Source of the DNA: Oscillibacter sp. | GTDB lineage: Bacteria > Bacillota > Clostridia > Oscillospirales > Oscillospiraceae | Length of the DNA: 64,000 bases | NCBI GenBank assembly: GCA_014799925.1 | Contig: JAAVHC010000040.1 | Span: 1-64,000, forward strand | Reading direction: 5' to 3' | Part shown: in pieces, positions 1 to 8,843 of the stretch | How positions within the stretch are numbered: position 1 is the first letter of the stretch | Layout of the letters: each line of letters begins with the position of its first letter | Made by a program: the position numbers and the translations under genes | Notes under the pieces: model-generated | Told to the model about the DNA's origin: nothing | Database searches by the model: none | What the model saw: the letters and a program-made list of their open reading frames with translations, nothing else

Positions 1-90
1 GGGCAGGGAACGCAGGGCAAGGCGGAGGACACAGACGGGCTGACGCCCGTCAAGGACGACAACGCGGCCATGCGTTTTCTGGACCGCTGA
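1..90 (+). CDS. C-terminal end of an unidentified gene (partial)
   Basis: One frame is open from the first base to a TGA at 88-90 and encodes 29 residues ending in the hydrophilic sequence AAMRFLDR. The rest of the gene lies outside the window, so no family can be named. It runs in the same direction as the methyltransferase gene that starts about 125 bases later and could share its transcript. The call rests only on an open frame that ends cleanly before a gene with its own ribosome site. Confidence 0.4.
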   Translation, partial: GQGTQGKAEDTDGLTPVKDDNAAMRFLDR

Positions 91-179
91 ACTTTTCTCA
101 GTATTTTTGGGTGCTGCTCCAAGCCGCTTCTTGTCCACACAGAAAGCAGGCCCAGAACTATCGGCGGGAAAACACTCCC

Positions 180-197
180 CCGCGCCCGAGGGGCGCG
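180..197 (+). other. Small GC-rich hairpin just before the metH ribosome site
   Basis: CGCGCCC and GGGCGCG flank a short AG-containing centre and end a few bases before the GAAAGGAAA ribosome site of the next gene. It may be a weak terminator of the upstream gene or may affect translation initiation. No T-run follows it. Confidence 0.25.
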
Positions 198-214
198 AGA
201 GAAAGGAAATTTCT

Positions 215-2557
215 ATGTTTGAGCTGAAAAGTAATCTTCTTTTCGATGGAGCAATGGGAACCATGCTCCAATCCGCCGGTCTCCCGGCAGGGATGCCGCC
301 GGAAAAAATGAATCTTACCGCTCCGGAGGCGGTGGAAACGGTCCATGCCGCCTATGCCGCCGCGGGAGCGGACATCCTGACGGCCAACACCTTTGGCGCA
401 AATCGGAGAAAGCTGGGAGAGGACCCGGCCCCGTATATCGCCGCCGGGGTCCGGATCGCCCGCGGAGCGGCAGGGAAGGGGCGGTTCGCCGCCTTGGACG
501 TGGGCCCGCTGGGGGCCCTGCTGGAGCCCTTTGGGGAGATGTCCTTTGAGGAGGCCTACGCGCAATTTGCCGAAGTCATGGAGGCCGGGGAGCAGGCAGG
601 GGCGGACCTGGTGCTCATTGAAACCATGAGCGATTTGCTGGAGGTCAAGGCCGCCCTGCTGGCGGCGAAGGAGCGGACAAGCCTGCCGGTATTTGTCACC
701 ATGACCTTCGGAGAGGACGGAAAAACCTTCCTGGGGGTAGACCCGGCCGCCGCCGCCGTGACACTGACCTCCTTGGGAGCGGACGTCATCGGCCTCAACT
801 GTTCCATGGGGCCGGAAGGACTGCGCCCTGTTCTGAAAACCATTCTCGAAAGCACTTATCTGCCGGTGATGATTCAGCCTAACGCGGGCCTGCCCCGCCT
901 GGAGGATGGGGAAACGGTCTATGACGTGACCCCGGAGGCGTTTGCGAAATGGGGACGGAAGTTCCTGGCGGACGGCGCGGCCATTCTGGGCGGCTGCTGC
1001 GGCACGTCGCCGGAGCACATCCGCGCGCTGCGGCAGGTTCTGGACGAAAGCGCTCCGCCGGTGCGGCGGTATCCGGACGGGCTCTGCCGCCTTTGCGGCT
1101 GGCAGGGCGTGGCGGCGCTGACGGCGGCTTCGGTTGCCGTGGTAGGGGAGCGGCTCAATCCCACCGGCCGGCCCAGGATGAAAGAGGCCCTGTACGCCAG
1201 GGACTGGGACGCCGCCGCCGAAGCCGCCATCGCTCAGCAGGCGGAGGGCGCGGACTTCCTGGTGGTGAACGCCGGACTGCCGGATATCGACCAGAAGGAG
1301 GCCCTGCCACATCTGGTGCTGGCCATCCAGAAGGTATCGCCCCTGCCGCTGGTCATCGACTGCTCGGACCCGGCGGCGATGGAAAGCGCCCTGCGGGTCT
1401 GCCGGGGGCGGCCGATCCTGAACTCCGTCAACGGCCGGTCGGACAGCCTTGCGGCCATGCTGCCGCTGGCGGTGAAGTACGGAACGGGTCTGATCGTGCT
1501 GGCCCTGGATGAGCAGGGGATCAGCAGCGAGGCGGAGGCGCGCCGGGACACGGCCCTCCGGGCCGCTGGGGCGGCGGAGAAGGCCGGCGTGCGCCGGGAG
1601 GACATCCTGATCGACTGCCTGGCGCTGGCGGCCTCTGTCAGCCAGAGAGAGGCCCTTGTGGCGGCGGATGCCATCCGGCTGGTCCGGGCGGCGGGATATA
1701 AGACTCTGCTGGGAGTGTCCAACGTCAGTTACGGTCTGCCTGGACGGGACGAGCTGAACTGTGCTTTCCTGGCGGCCTGCCTGGCAGCGGGGCTGAATGT
1801 GCCCATCGTCAATACGGAATCCAGCCGCATACGGGACACCCTGGCGGCGATGAAGGCGCTGACCGGTGCGGATCAGGGCTGCGAGGCGTATATTTCCCGG
1901 TTCCAGCGCATCGGCGGGGCATCCCAGTCCATGAGACCGGAGACCATGCCCCTGGAGACGCTGATCGTAACCGGGCAGAGGTCCGGCGTTCCGGCGGCGG
2001 TGGAGGCGCTGCTGGAAAAAGAGGCGCCCATGGAGATCATCAACAGCCGCATTATCCCCGCTCTGGACCGGGTAGGGGAGCTCTATGAGCAGGGGAGCCT
2101 GTTTCTGCCCCAGCTGATGGCCTCCGCAGGGGCGGTCAAGGCCGCCTTTGACGTGGTGAGCGCCCGCCTGCCACAGGGGGCGGGGGAGAAGGGCGCTATC
2201 CTGCTTGCCACGGTGAAGGACGATGTGCATGATATCGGGAAGAACATTGTTAAAATGCTGCTGGAAAATTACGGCTACCGGGTCATCGACCTGGGAAAGG
2301 ACGTGCCGCCGGAGGCCATTGTAAAAGCCGCCCTGGAAACCAAGGCGGCTTTGGTGGGGCTTTCTTCCCTTATGACCACCACGGCTCAGAACATTGCCGT
2401 GACGGTCCGGGCCCTCCGCGAGGCGGGAGCGCCCTGCAAAATCATGGTAGGCGGCGCGGTGGTCACCCAGTCCTTTGCTGACCGGATCGGCGCGGACTTC
2501 TACACGAAGGACGCGGCCCAGTCGGCCAGAGTGGCCGCCGAGGTGTTTGGCCGGTAA
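215..2557 (+). CDS. metH: Cobalamin-dependent homocysteine methyltransferase (MetH type, no reactivation domain)
   Basis: This 780-residue protein should move a methyl group from methyltetrahydrofolate through cobalamin to homocysteine, making methionine. Residues 1-290 are a homocysteine S-methyltransferase barrel; the zinc-binding cysteine pair is visible in GGCCGTSPEH near residue 260. A pterin-binding barrel follows at about 305-560. A cobalamin cap and Rossmann module completes the protein, with DVHDIGKN near 669 supplying the cobalt-ligand histidine. The protein stops after the B12 module, so the AdoMet-dependent reactivation domain of the 1200-residue E. coli enzyme is absent. This is the common clostridial form, which relies on a separate activation protein that is not in this window. 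The ATG at 215 has a GAAAGGAAA ribosome site; the frame is open further upstream but without a good start. Some relatives act on other methyl acceptors. Confidence 0.9.
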   Translation: MFELKSNLLFDGAMGTMLQSAGLPAGMPPEKMNLTAPEAVETVHAAYAAAGADILTANTFGANRRKLGEDPAPYIAAGVRIARGAAGKGRFAALDVGPLGALLEPFGEMSFEEAYAQFAEVMEAGEQAGADLVLIETMSDLLEVKAALLAAKERTSLPVFVTMTFGEDGKTFLGVDPAAAAVTLTSLGADVIGLNCSMGPEGLRPVLKTILESTYLPVMIQPNAGLPRLEDGETVYDVTPEAFAKWGRKFLADGAAILGGCCGTSPEHIRALRQVLDESAPPVRRYPDGLCRLCGWQGVAALTAASVAVVGERLNPTGRPRMKEALYARDWDAAAEAAIAQQAEGADFLVVNAGLPDIDQKEALPHLVLAIQKVSPLPLVIDCSDPAAMESALRVCRGRPILNSVNGRSDSLAAMLPLAVKYGTGLIVLALDEQGISSEAEARRDTALRAAGAAEKAGVRREDILIDCLALAASVSQREALVAADAIRLVRAAGYKTLLGVSNVSYGLPGRDELNCAFLAACLAAGLNVPIVNTESSRIRDTLAAMKALTGADQGCEAYISRFQRIGGASQSMRPETMPLETLIVTGQRSGVPAAVEALLEKEAPMEIINSRIIPALDRVGELYEQGSLFLPQLMASAGAVKAAFDVVSARLPQGAGEKGAILLATVKDDVHDIGKNIVKMLLENYGYRVIDLGKDVPPEAIVKAALETKAALVGLSSLMTTTAQNIAVTVRALREAGAPCKIMVGGAVVTQSFADRIGADFYTKDAAQSARVAAEVFGR

Positions 2558-2610
2558 TCGGTTTGCTTCATCTATAGAGTTGCGAAATTCTATTCCTCTG
2601 ATCTTTTTTA

Positions 2611-2630
2611 GCGGATTCTATCATCCGCTT
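2611..2630 (+). terminator. Weak hairpin after metH
   Basis: AGCGGAT and ATCCGCT pair around a six-base loop about 55 bases after the metH stop. T-rich sequence lies on both sides. It is a plausible but short terminator for metH. Confidence 0.4.
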
Positions 2631-2654
2631 GCTTCTTATACCCTTTTTGATAAA

Positions 2655-2692
2655 AAGAGAATCCAAAGCTGTTCTCTGCTTTGGATTCTCTT
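2655..2692. terminator. Bidirectional intrinsic terminator between converging genes
   Basis: A 15-bp perfect stem (core GAGAATCCAAAGC with its complement, loop 2670-2677) sits between the end of metH on the plus strand and the end of the small zinc-ribbon gene on the minus strand. A TTTTT run follows the stem on the minus strand and a TTCTCTT stretch on the plus strand. It can serve both converging units. Confidence 0.8.
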
Positions 2693-2767
2693 CTCTTGGG
2701 GACTTGGCCTCTCAAAGAAAAACTGCTAACTTAATGACATTGAGCGTTTGCCTCCGGGGGCTTTTGC

Positions 2768-2992
2768 TCAATCCCCTGGTCCCGGATAAATCACCTTTCC
2801 GATGTTCCAGTTCCTGGCCACCCGGCGGGCGGCGTCCATGCGCTCCTCCTCATTTTTGTAGGACAGCTCGGCGGTATGGCATCCGCAGTCCACGCACTGG
2901 ACGTACAGGCACCAGCCGCCTTCCTCTTCGATAACGCCCGCGCCCTGGCAGCAGGGGCAGTCCTGCAAGTCGATTTCGTCAAAGGGATTCAT
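2768..2992 (-). CDS. Small Lar-like zinc-ribbon protein
   Basis: A 74-residue protein with two cysteine pairs, CPCC near residue 11 and CVDCGC near residue 35, followed by HTAE and a C-terminal ARRVARNWN helix. This Cys4 layout with a trailing A..WN segment resembles the Lar (restriction alleviation) family seen in phages and in many Firmicutes genomes. A function in restriction alleviation cannot be claimed from the sequence. The ATG at 2992 follows a GGGAGG ribosome site; an upstream in-frame start would lack one. The gene lies 67 bases after the DUF4097-type gene on the same strand and may be the last gene of the padR unit. Length and fold fit a soluble zinc-binding protein. Confidence 0.6.
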   Translation of the reverse strand: MNPFDEIDLQDCPCCQGAGVIEEEGGWCLYVQCVDCGCHTAELSYKNEEERMDAARRVARNWNIGKVIYPGPGD

Positions 2993-3059
2993 AGGGCAGA
3001 CCTCCCGTTTATAAATAGCAGAAGGATTGTACCATATTTCCCGCAAAAGAGCAACCCTG

Positions 3060-4385
3060 TCAATAGATGTCCAGATTGCCGCTGACGGTATCCACCTCGA
3101 TTTCGCAGCCGCCGTTGTTGCAGATATATTTACCGTTCTGCTTGCTCAATTCAAGACTGCTGTCGTTGAAATCGCCGGAGACCGTGTCATACTCCAGGAT
3201 GAATCCCATGTCATAGGGCAGGCCCAGCGAGATATCCCCGCTGATAGAGCTCACGCCGATAGACCGGATGGAGGGGCCTTCCACGGAGAACCAGATGTCT
3301 CCACTGGTCGTATTGAATTTGGCCCTTTCCGTATTACCGCTGGCAGTAAGGGAGACGTACCCGGAGACAGTCGAGACGGCGATGGCTTCGCTCTGGACGT
3401 TTCCGGAAATTTCGCCGCTGGTAGTGGAAACGTCCAGCGCATCCGCGTACAGGCCGGAGAGAAACAGTTCCCCGCTGATGGAGGACAGCTCCGCCTCCCT
3501 GGTGTAGCACTCCGTGGGCATAATCGCTCCGCTGGCAGTGGAGGCGGTCAGCGTTCCCAGCTCCAATTCGTTCAGCCAGACGTCGGCGGATGTGGTCGTG
3601 ATCTCCAGCTCTTCCATCATCCCATCCGGCACCAGCACGGTCAGCCACTTGCTGTCCTTCACGCCGCCCAGGCCGATGCCGTCCCGGTAGCGGATGGTCA
3701 GGGTGCCGCCGTCCTCCTGGAGGGACATGGCGGTCCGGCTGCTCAGCTCGGAGTGGGCGTATTCCCGGACTTCGACCGCATCTTCGTTCCAGCTCTGGAT
3801 GAACACCGTACCGGAGGCCCATTGGATGTCGATCCGGTCAATGGAGCCGGCATAAGTGGCCTCGCCGCCGCCGTACTCGTACCCCCCGATATAGGCAGCT
3901 TCCTGATAGTCATATGGCGCTGCTTCGACAGACGCCACTTCCATAACGGAATCAATGGCGGTAGGGGCAGAGACGTTTCTTCCCGCTCCGAAACCGTCTT
4001 CAATCAGGCCGCCGACCCAGCCGATGGCCACCGCGATGGCGACGACCCACAATATAACCTGGGCAATCTTCCGCCAGTTCGTTGTTTTAGGGGCCTGATA
4101 GCTCCGCGTCCCGCCGCCTCCGCCCAGCCGGGAGACGTCCGGGTAGGAGGGGGGCGCCGCGGGCCGCTGATCCGGCGGGGTGTAGGGGAGGCCCTCCTCC
4201 TCCATGATCCGCCGGGCGATGGTTTCGACGTCCTCCATGCCGGCCACGGCCTCCTCCTCGGTCATGCCTTCCTCCATCCGGTCGGCCAGCATCTCGGCGT
4301 AGTAGGTCAGGTGCTGTTCCGCCTGGTCACGGGTCAGACCATACAGGTGGTGGTATAGATTATTCAGAAATTGCACACGTGTCAT
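3060..4385 (-). CDS. DUF1700/HAAS plus DUF4097-type membrane protein
   Basis: A 441-residue protein in three parts. The first ~75 residues are a helical domain of the DUF1700/HAAS type, with a repeated acidic pattern such as MTEEEAV. One transmembrane segment follows near residue 130 (IAQVILWVVAIAVAIGWVGG). The remainder is a long beta-rich stretch with repeated TxSGxx and SISGxx motifs, typical of the DUF4097 beta-helix domain. Such proteins are usually encoded next to PadR regulators, as here, and are thought to take part in envelope-stress signalling, but no biochemical role is established. The ATG at 4385 has AAAGGAG ten bases upstream; the in-frame GTG nine bases earlier is too close to that site. 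The gene overlaps padR by about 26 bases, so the two are probably translationally coupled. Confidence 0.8.
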   Translation of the reverse strand: MTRVQFLNNLYHHLYGLTRDQAEQHLTYYAEMLADRMEEGMTEEEAVAGMEDVETIARRIMEEEGLPYTPPDQRPAAPPSYPDVSRLGGGGGTRSYQAPKTTNWRKIAQVILWVVAIAVAIGWVGGLIEDGFGAGRNVSAPTAIDSVMEVASVEAAPYDYQEAAYIGGYEYGGGEATYAGSIDRIDIQWASGTVFIQSWNEDAVEVREYAHSELSSRTAMSLQEDGGTLTIRYRDGIGLGGVKDSKWLTVLVPDGMMEELEITTTSADVWLNELELGTLTASTASGAIMPTECYTREAELSSISGELFLSGLYADALDVSTTSGEISGNVQSEAIAVSTVSGYVSLTASGNTERAKFNTTSGDIWFSVEGPSIRSIGVSSISGDISLGLPYDMGFILEYDTVSGDFNDSSLELSKQNGKYICNNGGCEIEVDTVSGNLDIY

Positions 4386-4698
4386 CTCCGGCACACTCCT
4401 TTATCAACTGATATACCCGCTGGATCTCCGGCCAGCTGTCCAGAAACTGGTCGATCATACGAACCCCTTCCGGGGTGATGCGGTAAAATTTTCGCAGCCT
4501 GCCGCTGTGCTCCACGGAATAGACGGTCAGGCAGCCCCCGCTTTCCAGCCGCCGCAGGATGGGGTAGAGAGTAGACTCTGAAATCTCGATGCAGCCGGAC
4601 AGGTCCTTGATGATCTGATAACCGTAGGAATCCCCCCGCCGCAGCAGGGAGAGGACGCACACATCCAGCAGTCCCCGCTTCAATTGTGGGTCTATCAC
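4360..4698 (-). CDS. PadR-family transcriptional regulator
   Basis: A protein of about 112 residues with the PadR winged helix: a DPQLKRGLLDVCVLSLL helix, the YGYQI segment and the recognition region SESTLYPILRRLESGG, followed by a C-terminal dimerisation helix. PadR proteins repress their own unit and often a neighbouring membrane protein. The start is uncertain. A GTG at 4698 is seven bases after an AAAGGGGG ribosome site and gives the family's usual N-terminus. An ATG at 4704 and a GTG at 4716 are also in frame but badly spaced. The stop overlaps the DUF4097-type gene. A consensus promoter with an inverted repeat over its -10 lies directly upstream, which suggests autorepression. Confidence 0.85.
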   Translation of the reverse strand: MIDPQLKRGLLDVCVLSLLRRGDSYGYQIIKDLSGCIEISESTLYPILRRLESGGCLTVYSVEHSGRLRKFYRITPEGVRMIDQFLDSWPEIQRVYQLIKECAGDDTCAISE

Positions 4699-4721
4699 AG
4701 CCATGCCCCCTTTCACACAAT

Positions 4722-4750
4722 ACTATACAACGCATAGTGCTTCTTGTCAA
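4722..4750 (-). promoter_or_regulatory. padR promoter with a possible PadR operator
   Basis: On the minus strand TTGACA and TATAGT are separated by 17 bases, a near-consensus sigma-A promoter. ACTAT and ATAGT form an inverted repeat with a seven-base gap at 4722-4738, covering the -10 and part of the spacer. A repressor bound there would block the promoter, which fits a self-regulated PadR unit. Confidence 0.7.
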
Positions 4751-4787
4751 GAGGTACAATGGAGACTTAAGGAAATCAAAAGAAACG

Positions 4788-4926
4788 GGCGGCGCATGGA
4801 TTTCTCCATGCGCCGCCTCCGGCGGATACTTTTTCTTGAAAGAAAAAGTATCCAAAAAGAACTTTTATTCCGAGCCTAAACCCTTTGCTATTCCTGGATT
4901 TCTGCCCGGTGACGAGGTTGCGCTTC
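4788..4926. repeat. Interspersed hairpin element, copy 1
   Basis: This gap between gdhA and padR holds two perfect hairpins followed by a conserved tail. The first is a 13-bp stem at 4788-4817 and the second a 14-bp stem at 4824-4853 (GGATACTTTTTCTT and its complement). The tail includes TTATTCCGAGCCTAAACCCT and GGATTTCTGCCCGGT. The same tail occurs at 51451-51540 with close to 90 percent identity by eye. No reading frame of note is present. It looks like an extragenic palindromic repeat family; the hairpins may also end transcription. Confidence 0.75.
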
Positions 4927-4945
4927 TAATCAGGGAATTGCTTCT

Positions 4946-6298
<1,353 letters not shown>

Positions 6299-6372
6299 AA
6301 TAGGTTTTTCCTCCTCAAATTTCCTTTGCAGAGCGGGCAGGATAGCTCCCCGCCCTCACTCCGTCTTGTGTC

Positions 6373-6401
6373 ATACTAACACGTTTTGGAGGAAAATACA
6401 A
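6373..6401 (-). promoter_or_regulatory. gdhA promoter
   Basis: TTGTAT and TAGTAT are spaced by 17 bases on the minus strand, ending about 75 bases before the gdhA start. The spacing and the -10 fit a sigma-A promoter. Confidence 0.65.
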
Positions 6402-6470
6402 CCAGATTTTTTGTGGAATCCCCTGCGCAGAATGTGGAAGTTTGTCTCGGTTTTTTGTGCAAAATGGACA

Positions 6471-6505
6471 TCCCCACCCGGCGGCGCTTTTCCGCGGGGT
6501 GGGGA
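6471..6505 (-). terminator. Hairpin after the SLH/cysteine-peptidase-like gene
   Basis: TCCCCACCC pairs with GGGTGGGGA, and GCGG with CCGC inside, only a few bases after the stop of the upstream minus-strand gene. A short T-rich stretch follows. It is a plausible intrinsic terminator separating this gene from gdhA. Confidence 0.55.
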
Positions 6506-6511
6506 AGGGGG

Positions 6512-7699
6512 TTATTCGGGATAGCGGGTGTAAGCCTTGACGGTGGAGCTGAGGTTGGAATTGCCAGTGCTCCACATTACCAGTCCACCACCGGCGTTGC
6601 CACCGCAATTGTGGAAGGCGTAGCTGCTGCCATTGAGATATGCATTGGAGCTGGCGATGCTAACGTGCGTGATTCTACCGTTTGAGTTGAGAACCACGAT
6701 AAGGTCTCCTGCACGAACCTGGCTGGGGTCAGTCACTTCACGAGCCGGGAAGCCGCTCTGACCGAAGATGCGGTCGGAGACCATAGCTGCCCAACCACCG
6801 CAAGCATATACGGTGTCGAGACCGAGAGTATCATTTTTGTTTTTGTATTTATTGAGGACAGCTTTTACGTCAGTGCTGTTATTGCCGGCCGTATAGTAGT
6901 GGTTGTTTGCAGCGTCCTTTTCACCCCATACAGTGCCGCTGGGATACTCTTCCTGAATCTGAGCCAGAATCTCCAGCACGTTTTCCGTGGTAATGTCCTT
7001 GCCGTTGGCCAGCTTGCTGGTTCCGGTTTCTTCGGGCTGCTCCGGTTGAGTCGGCTGCTCCGGCTGGGCGGGAGCGGAGCCGTTTATGAGGTTCATCATC
7101 CGGACGATCACCGCGCAGGCCTGCGCCCGGTTCATGTTGCTGTCACCGGAGAAGGTCCCGTCGGACATGCCGGTGATGATTTCCTTGGCGTAGCAGTTGG
7201 CAACCGCGTTGGCGTAGGTTGTATAGGATTTGCTGATGGTGCTCCAGTCTTTAATTTGGGTAGAGGCGTTTCTAATTTGGACGGAAGTTGCCTGCTTGCT
7301 GAAGGCGGACATAGTGCTGCTCAGTGCCATCGCCATCTCGTAGCGGTTCATGGGGTTGTCGTCAATGGAGGACAGACCCTTGGACATGCCCACATCTTCG
7401 GCCAATATGACGTAGAAGGTGTACCAGGGCGTGTCGCCGTCCGCCGCAAACCGGCTCAGCTCATCCGCATAGAACGTCCGAGTCATCATAGCCAGGAACT
7501 GGACGGTGCTGACCTCATCCTCTGGCCGGAAGGTCCCGTCCTCATAGCCCGTGATGATCCCCTGCGCCGCGCAGGTCATGATATCGTTATAGGCCCAGTG
7601 GCTCTCCGACACGTCGGAGAACCCATCGGCGGCCAGCGCCGGGACCGCCAGCGCCAGTGTCATCACCAGCGCCGTCAGCAGGGACAAAATTTTTCTCAT
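6512..7699 (-). CDS. Secreted SLH-domain protein with a papain-like (NlpC/CHAP-type) C-terminus
   Basis: A 395-residue secreted protein. The first 24 residues form a signal peptide (hydrophobic LTALVMTLALAVPALA, cleavage after ALA). SLH motifs follow, recognisable as FSDVSESHWAYNDI, GIITGYEDGTFRPEDEV and GMSDGTFSGDSNMNRAQA, which usually bind secondary cell-wall polymer. After a Pro/Gln/Glu-rich linker near residue 215, the C-terminal ~170 residues contain YACGGWAAMVSD with a candidate catalytic Cys and ITHVSIASS with a candidate His. This is the order seen in NlpC/P60 and CHAP cysteine peptidases or amidases. The catalytic assignment is an inference from motif spacing. The gene is monocistronic, with its own promoter and a hairpin after it. 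Confidence 0.75.
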   Translation of the reverse strand: MRKILSLLTALVMTLALAVPALAADGFSDVSESHWAYNDIMTCAAQGIITGYEDGTFRPEDEVSTVQFLAMMTRTFYADELSRFAADGDTPWYTFYVILAEDVGMSKGLSSIDDNPMNRYEMAMALSSTMSAFSKQATSVQIRNASTQIKDWSTISKSYTTYANAVANCYAKEIITGMSDGTFSGDSNMNRAQACAVIVRMMNLINGSAPAQPEQPTQPEQPEETGTSKLANGKDITTENVLEILAQIQEEYPSGTVWGEKDAANNHYYTAGNNSTDVKAVLNKYKNKNDTLGLDTVYACGGWAAMVSDRIFGQSGFPAREVTDPSQVRAGDLIVVLNSNGRITHVSIASSNAYLNGSSYAFHNCGGNAGGGLVMWSTGNSNLSSTVKAYTRYPE

Positions 7700-7732
7700 T
7701 CCTCTGCACTCCCTTTGAAATAAGATGATGAT

Positions 7733-7761
7733 ATCATATACCCGTTTTCGACAGATTGCAA
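7733..7761 (-). promoter_or_regulatory. Promoter of the SLH/cysteine-peptidase-like gene
   Basis: TTGCAA and TATGAT lie 17 bases apart on the minus strand, ending about 34 bases before the ATG. The fit to sigma-A is good. Confidence 0.6.
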
Positions 7762-7768
7762 GAGCTTT

Positions 7769-7798
7769 TCAGGGCGCGGCAGGACTGCCGCGCCCTGA
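7769..7798 (-). terminator. Strong hairpin at the end of the arginine cluster
   Basis: A perfect 14-bp GC-rich stem with a two-base loop lies about 33 bases after the argF stop. It has no clear T-run on the minus strand, so it is a likely but not textbook terminator for the arg transcript. Confidence 0.55.
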
Positions 7799-7830
7799 TG
7801 GCGTCTGTGTTGAAAGAGTATGTTTTTTTG

Positions 7831-8823
7831 TCAGCGGAGCGTGGCGTAAATCACGGCCTTGATGGTATGCATCCGGTTTTCGGCCTCGTCAAATACCACG
7901 GACTGCGGAGATTCAAACACCTGGTCGGTGACCTCCATCTCCGGCAGGCCGAACTTCTCGGCGATTTCCGCGCCGATGGTGGTTTTGGTGTCGTGGAAGG
8001 AGGGGAGGCAGTGCATGAAGATGGCGGACGGCTTGGCGTTGGCCATGGCGGCGGCGTTGACCTGATAGGGCTTCAGCAGCCGGATGCGCTCCTCCCAGAC
8101 CGCGTCCGGCTCGCCCATGGAGACCCAGATGTCGGTGTAGATCACGTCGGCGTCCCTGGTGCCCGCGTCCACGTCCTCCGTGAGGGTGACGGAGCCGCCG
8201 CTCTCCGCGGCGATGGCCTTGGCGGCTTCCACCAGCTCAGGAGCGGGGAACAGCTCTTTGGGGGCGCAGGCGGTGAAGTGCAGCCCCATTTTGGCGCAGG
8301 CGATCATCAGGGAGTTGCCCATGTTGTTCCGGGCGTCGCCCATATAGGTGAATTTCAGGCCCTTCAGACAGCCGAATTTTTCCTCCATGGTCAGCAGGTC
8401 CGCCAGCATCTGGGTGGGGTGGAACTGGTCCGTCAGGCCGTTCCAGACGGGCACCCCGGCGTACTTCGCCAGCTCCTCCACCCGCTCCTGACTGAATCCC
8501 CGGTACTCGATGCCGTCGTACATCCGGCCCAGCACCCGGGCGGTGTCGGCGATAGACTCCTTCTTACCCATCTGGGAGCTGCCGGGGTCCAGGTAGGTAA
8601 CGCCCAGCCCCAGGTCGTACCCCGCCACCTCGAAGGAGCAGCGGGTCCGGGTGGAGGTCTTTTCAAACAGGAGGACGATGTTCTTGCCCTCCAGATAGCG
8701 GTGGGGGACCCCAGCGCGCTTCATGTTCTTGAAATTTTTCGCCAGATCCAGCAGATATCTGATTTCCGCCGGAGAATAGTCCAGCAGCTTGAGAAAATGT
8801 CTTCCTCTGATGTTAACAGGCAT
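7831..8823 (-). CDS. argF: Ornithine carbamoyltransferase
   Basis: A 330-residue enzyme that makes citrulline from ornithine and carbamoyl phosphate, the sixth step to arginine. The carbamoyl phosphate loop [13 protein letters not shown] is near residues 54-66, FHPTQMLAD follows in the second half of the N-domain, and HCLPSFHD near 270 is the ornithine-side signature. HCLP-type sequences distinguish OTCase from aspartate carbamoyltransferase. The ATG at 8823 has an AAGAAGG ribosome site, 20 bases after the stop of the pseudouridine synthase gene. It is the last gene of the arginine cluster. The catabolic form cannot be excluded by sequence, but the arg gene context favours biosynthesis. Confidence 0.95.
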   Translation of the reverse strand: MPVNIRGRHFLKLLDYSPAEIRYLLDLAKNFKNMKRAGVPHRYLEGKNIVLLFEKTSTRTRCSFEVAGYDLGLGVTYLDPGSSQMGKKESIADTARVLGRMYDGIEYRGFSQERVEELAKYAGVPVWNGLTDQFHPTQMLADLLTMEEKFGCLKGLKFTYMGDARNNMGNSLMIACAKMGLHFTACAPKELFPAPELVEAAKAIAAESGGSVTLTEDVDAGTRDADVIYTDIWVSMGEPDAVWEERIRLLKPYQVNAAAMANAKPSAIFMHCLPSFHDTKTTIGAEIAEKFGLPEMEVTDQVFESPQSVVFDEAENRMHTIKAVIYATLR

Positions 8824-8843
8824 AGTTTGGCCTTCTTTCTTCG

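Noticed and set aside
91-214. SAM, T-box or B12 riboswitch before metH
   Set aside because: Only 124 bases separate the genes and no conserved riboswitch core is seen.
2768-2992. Anti-restriction phage gene as a prophage remnant
   Set aside because: The Lar-like fold is widespread in Firmicutes and no other phage gene is nearby.
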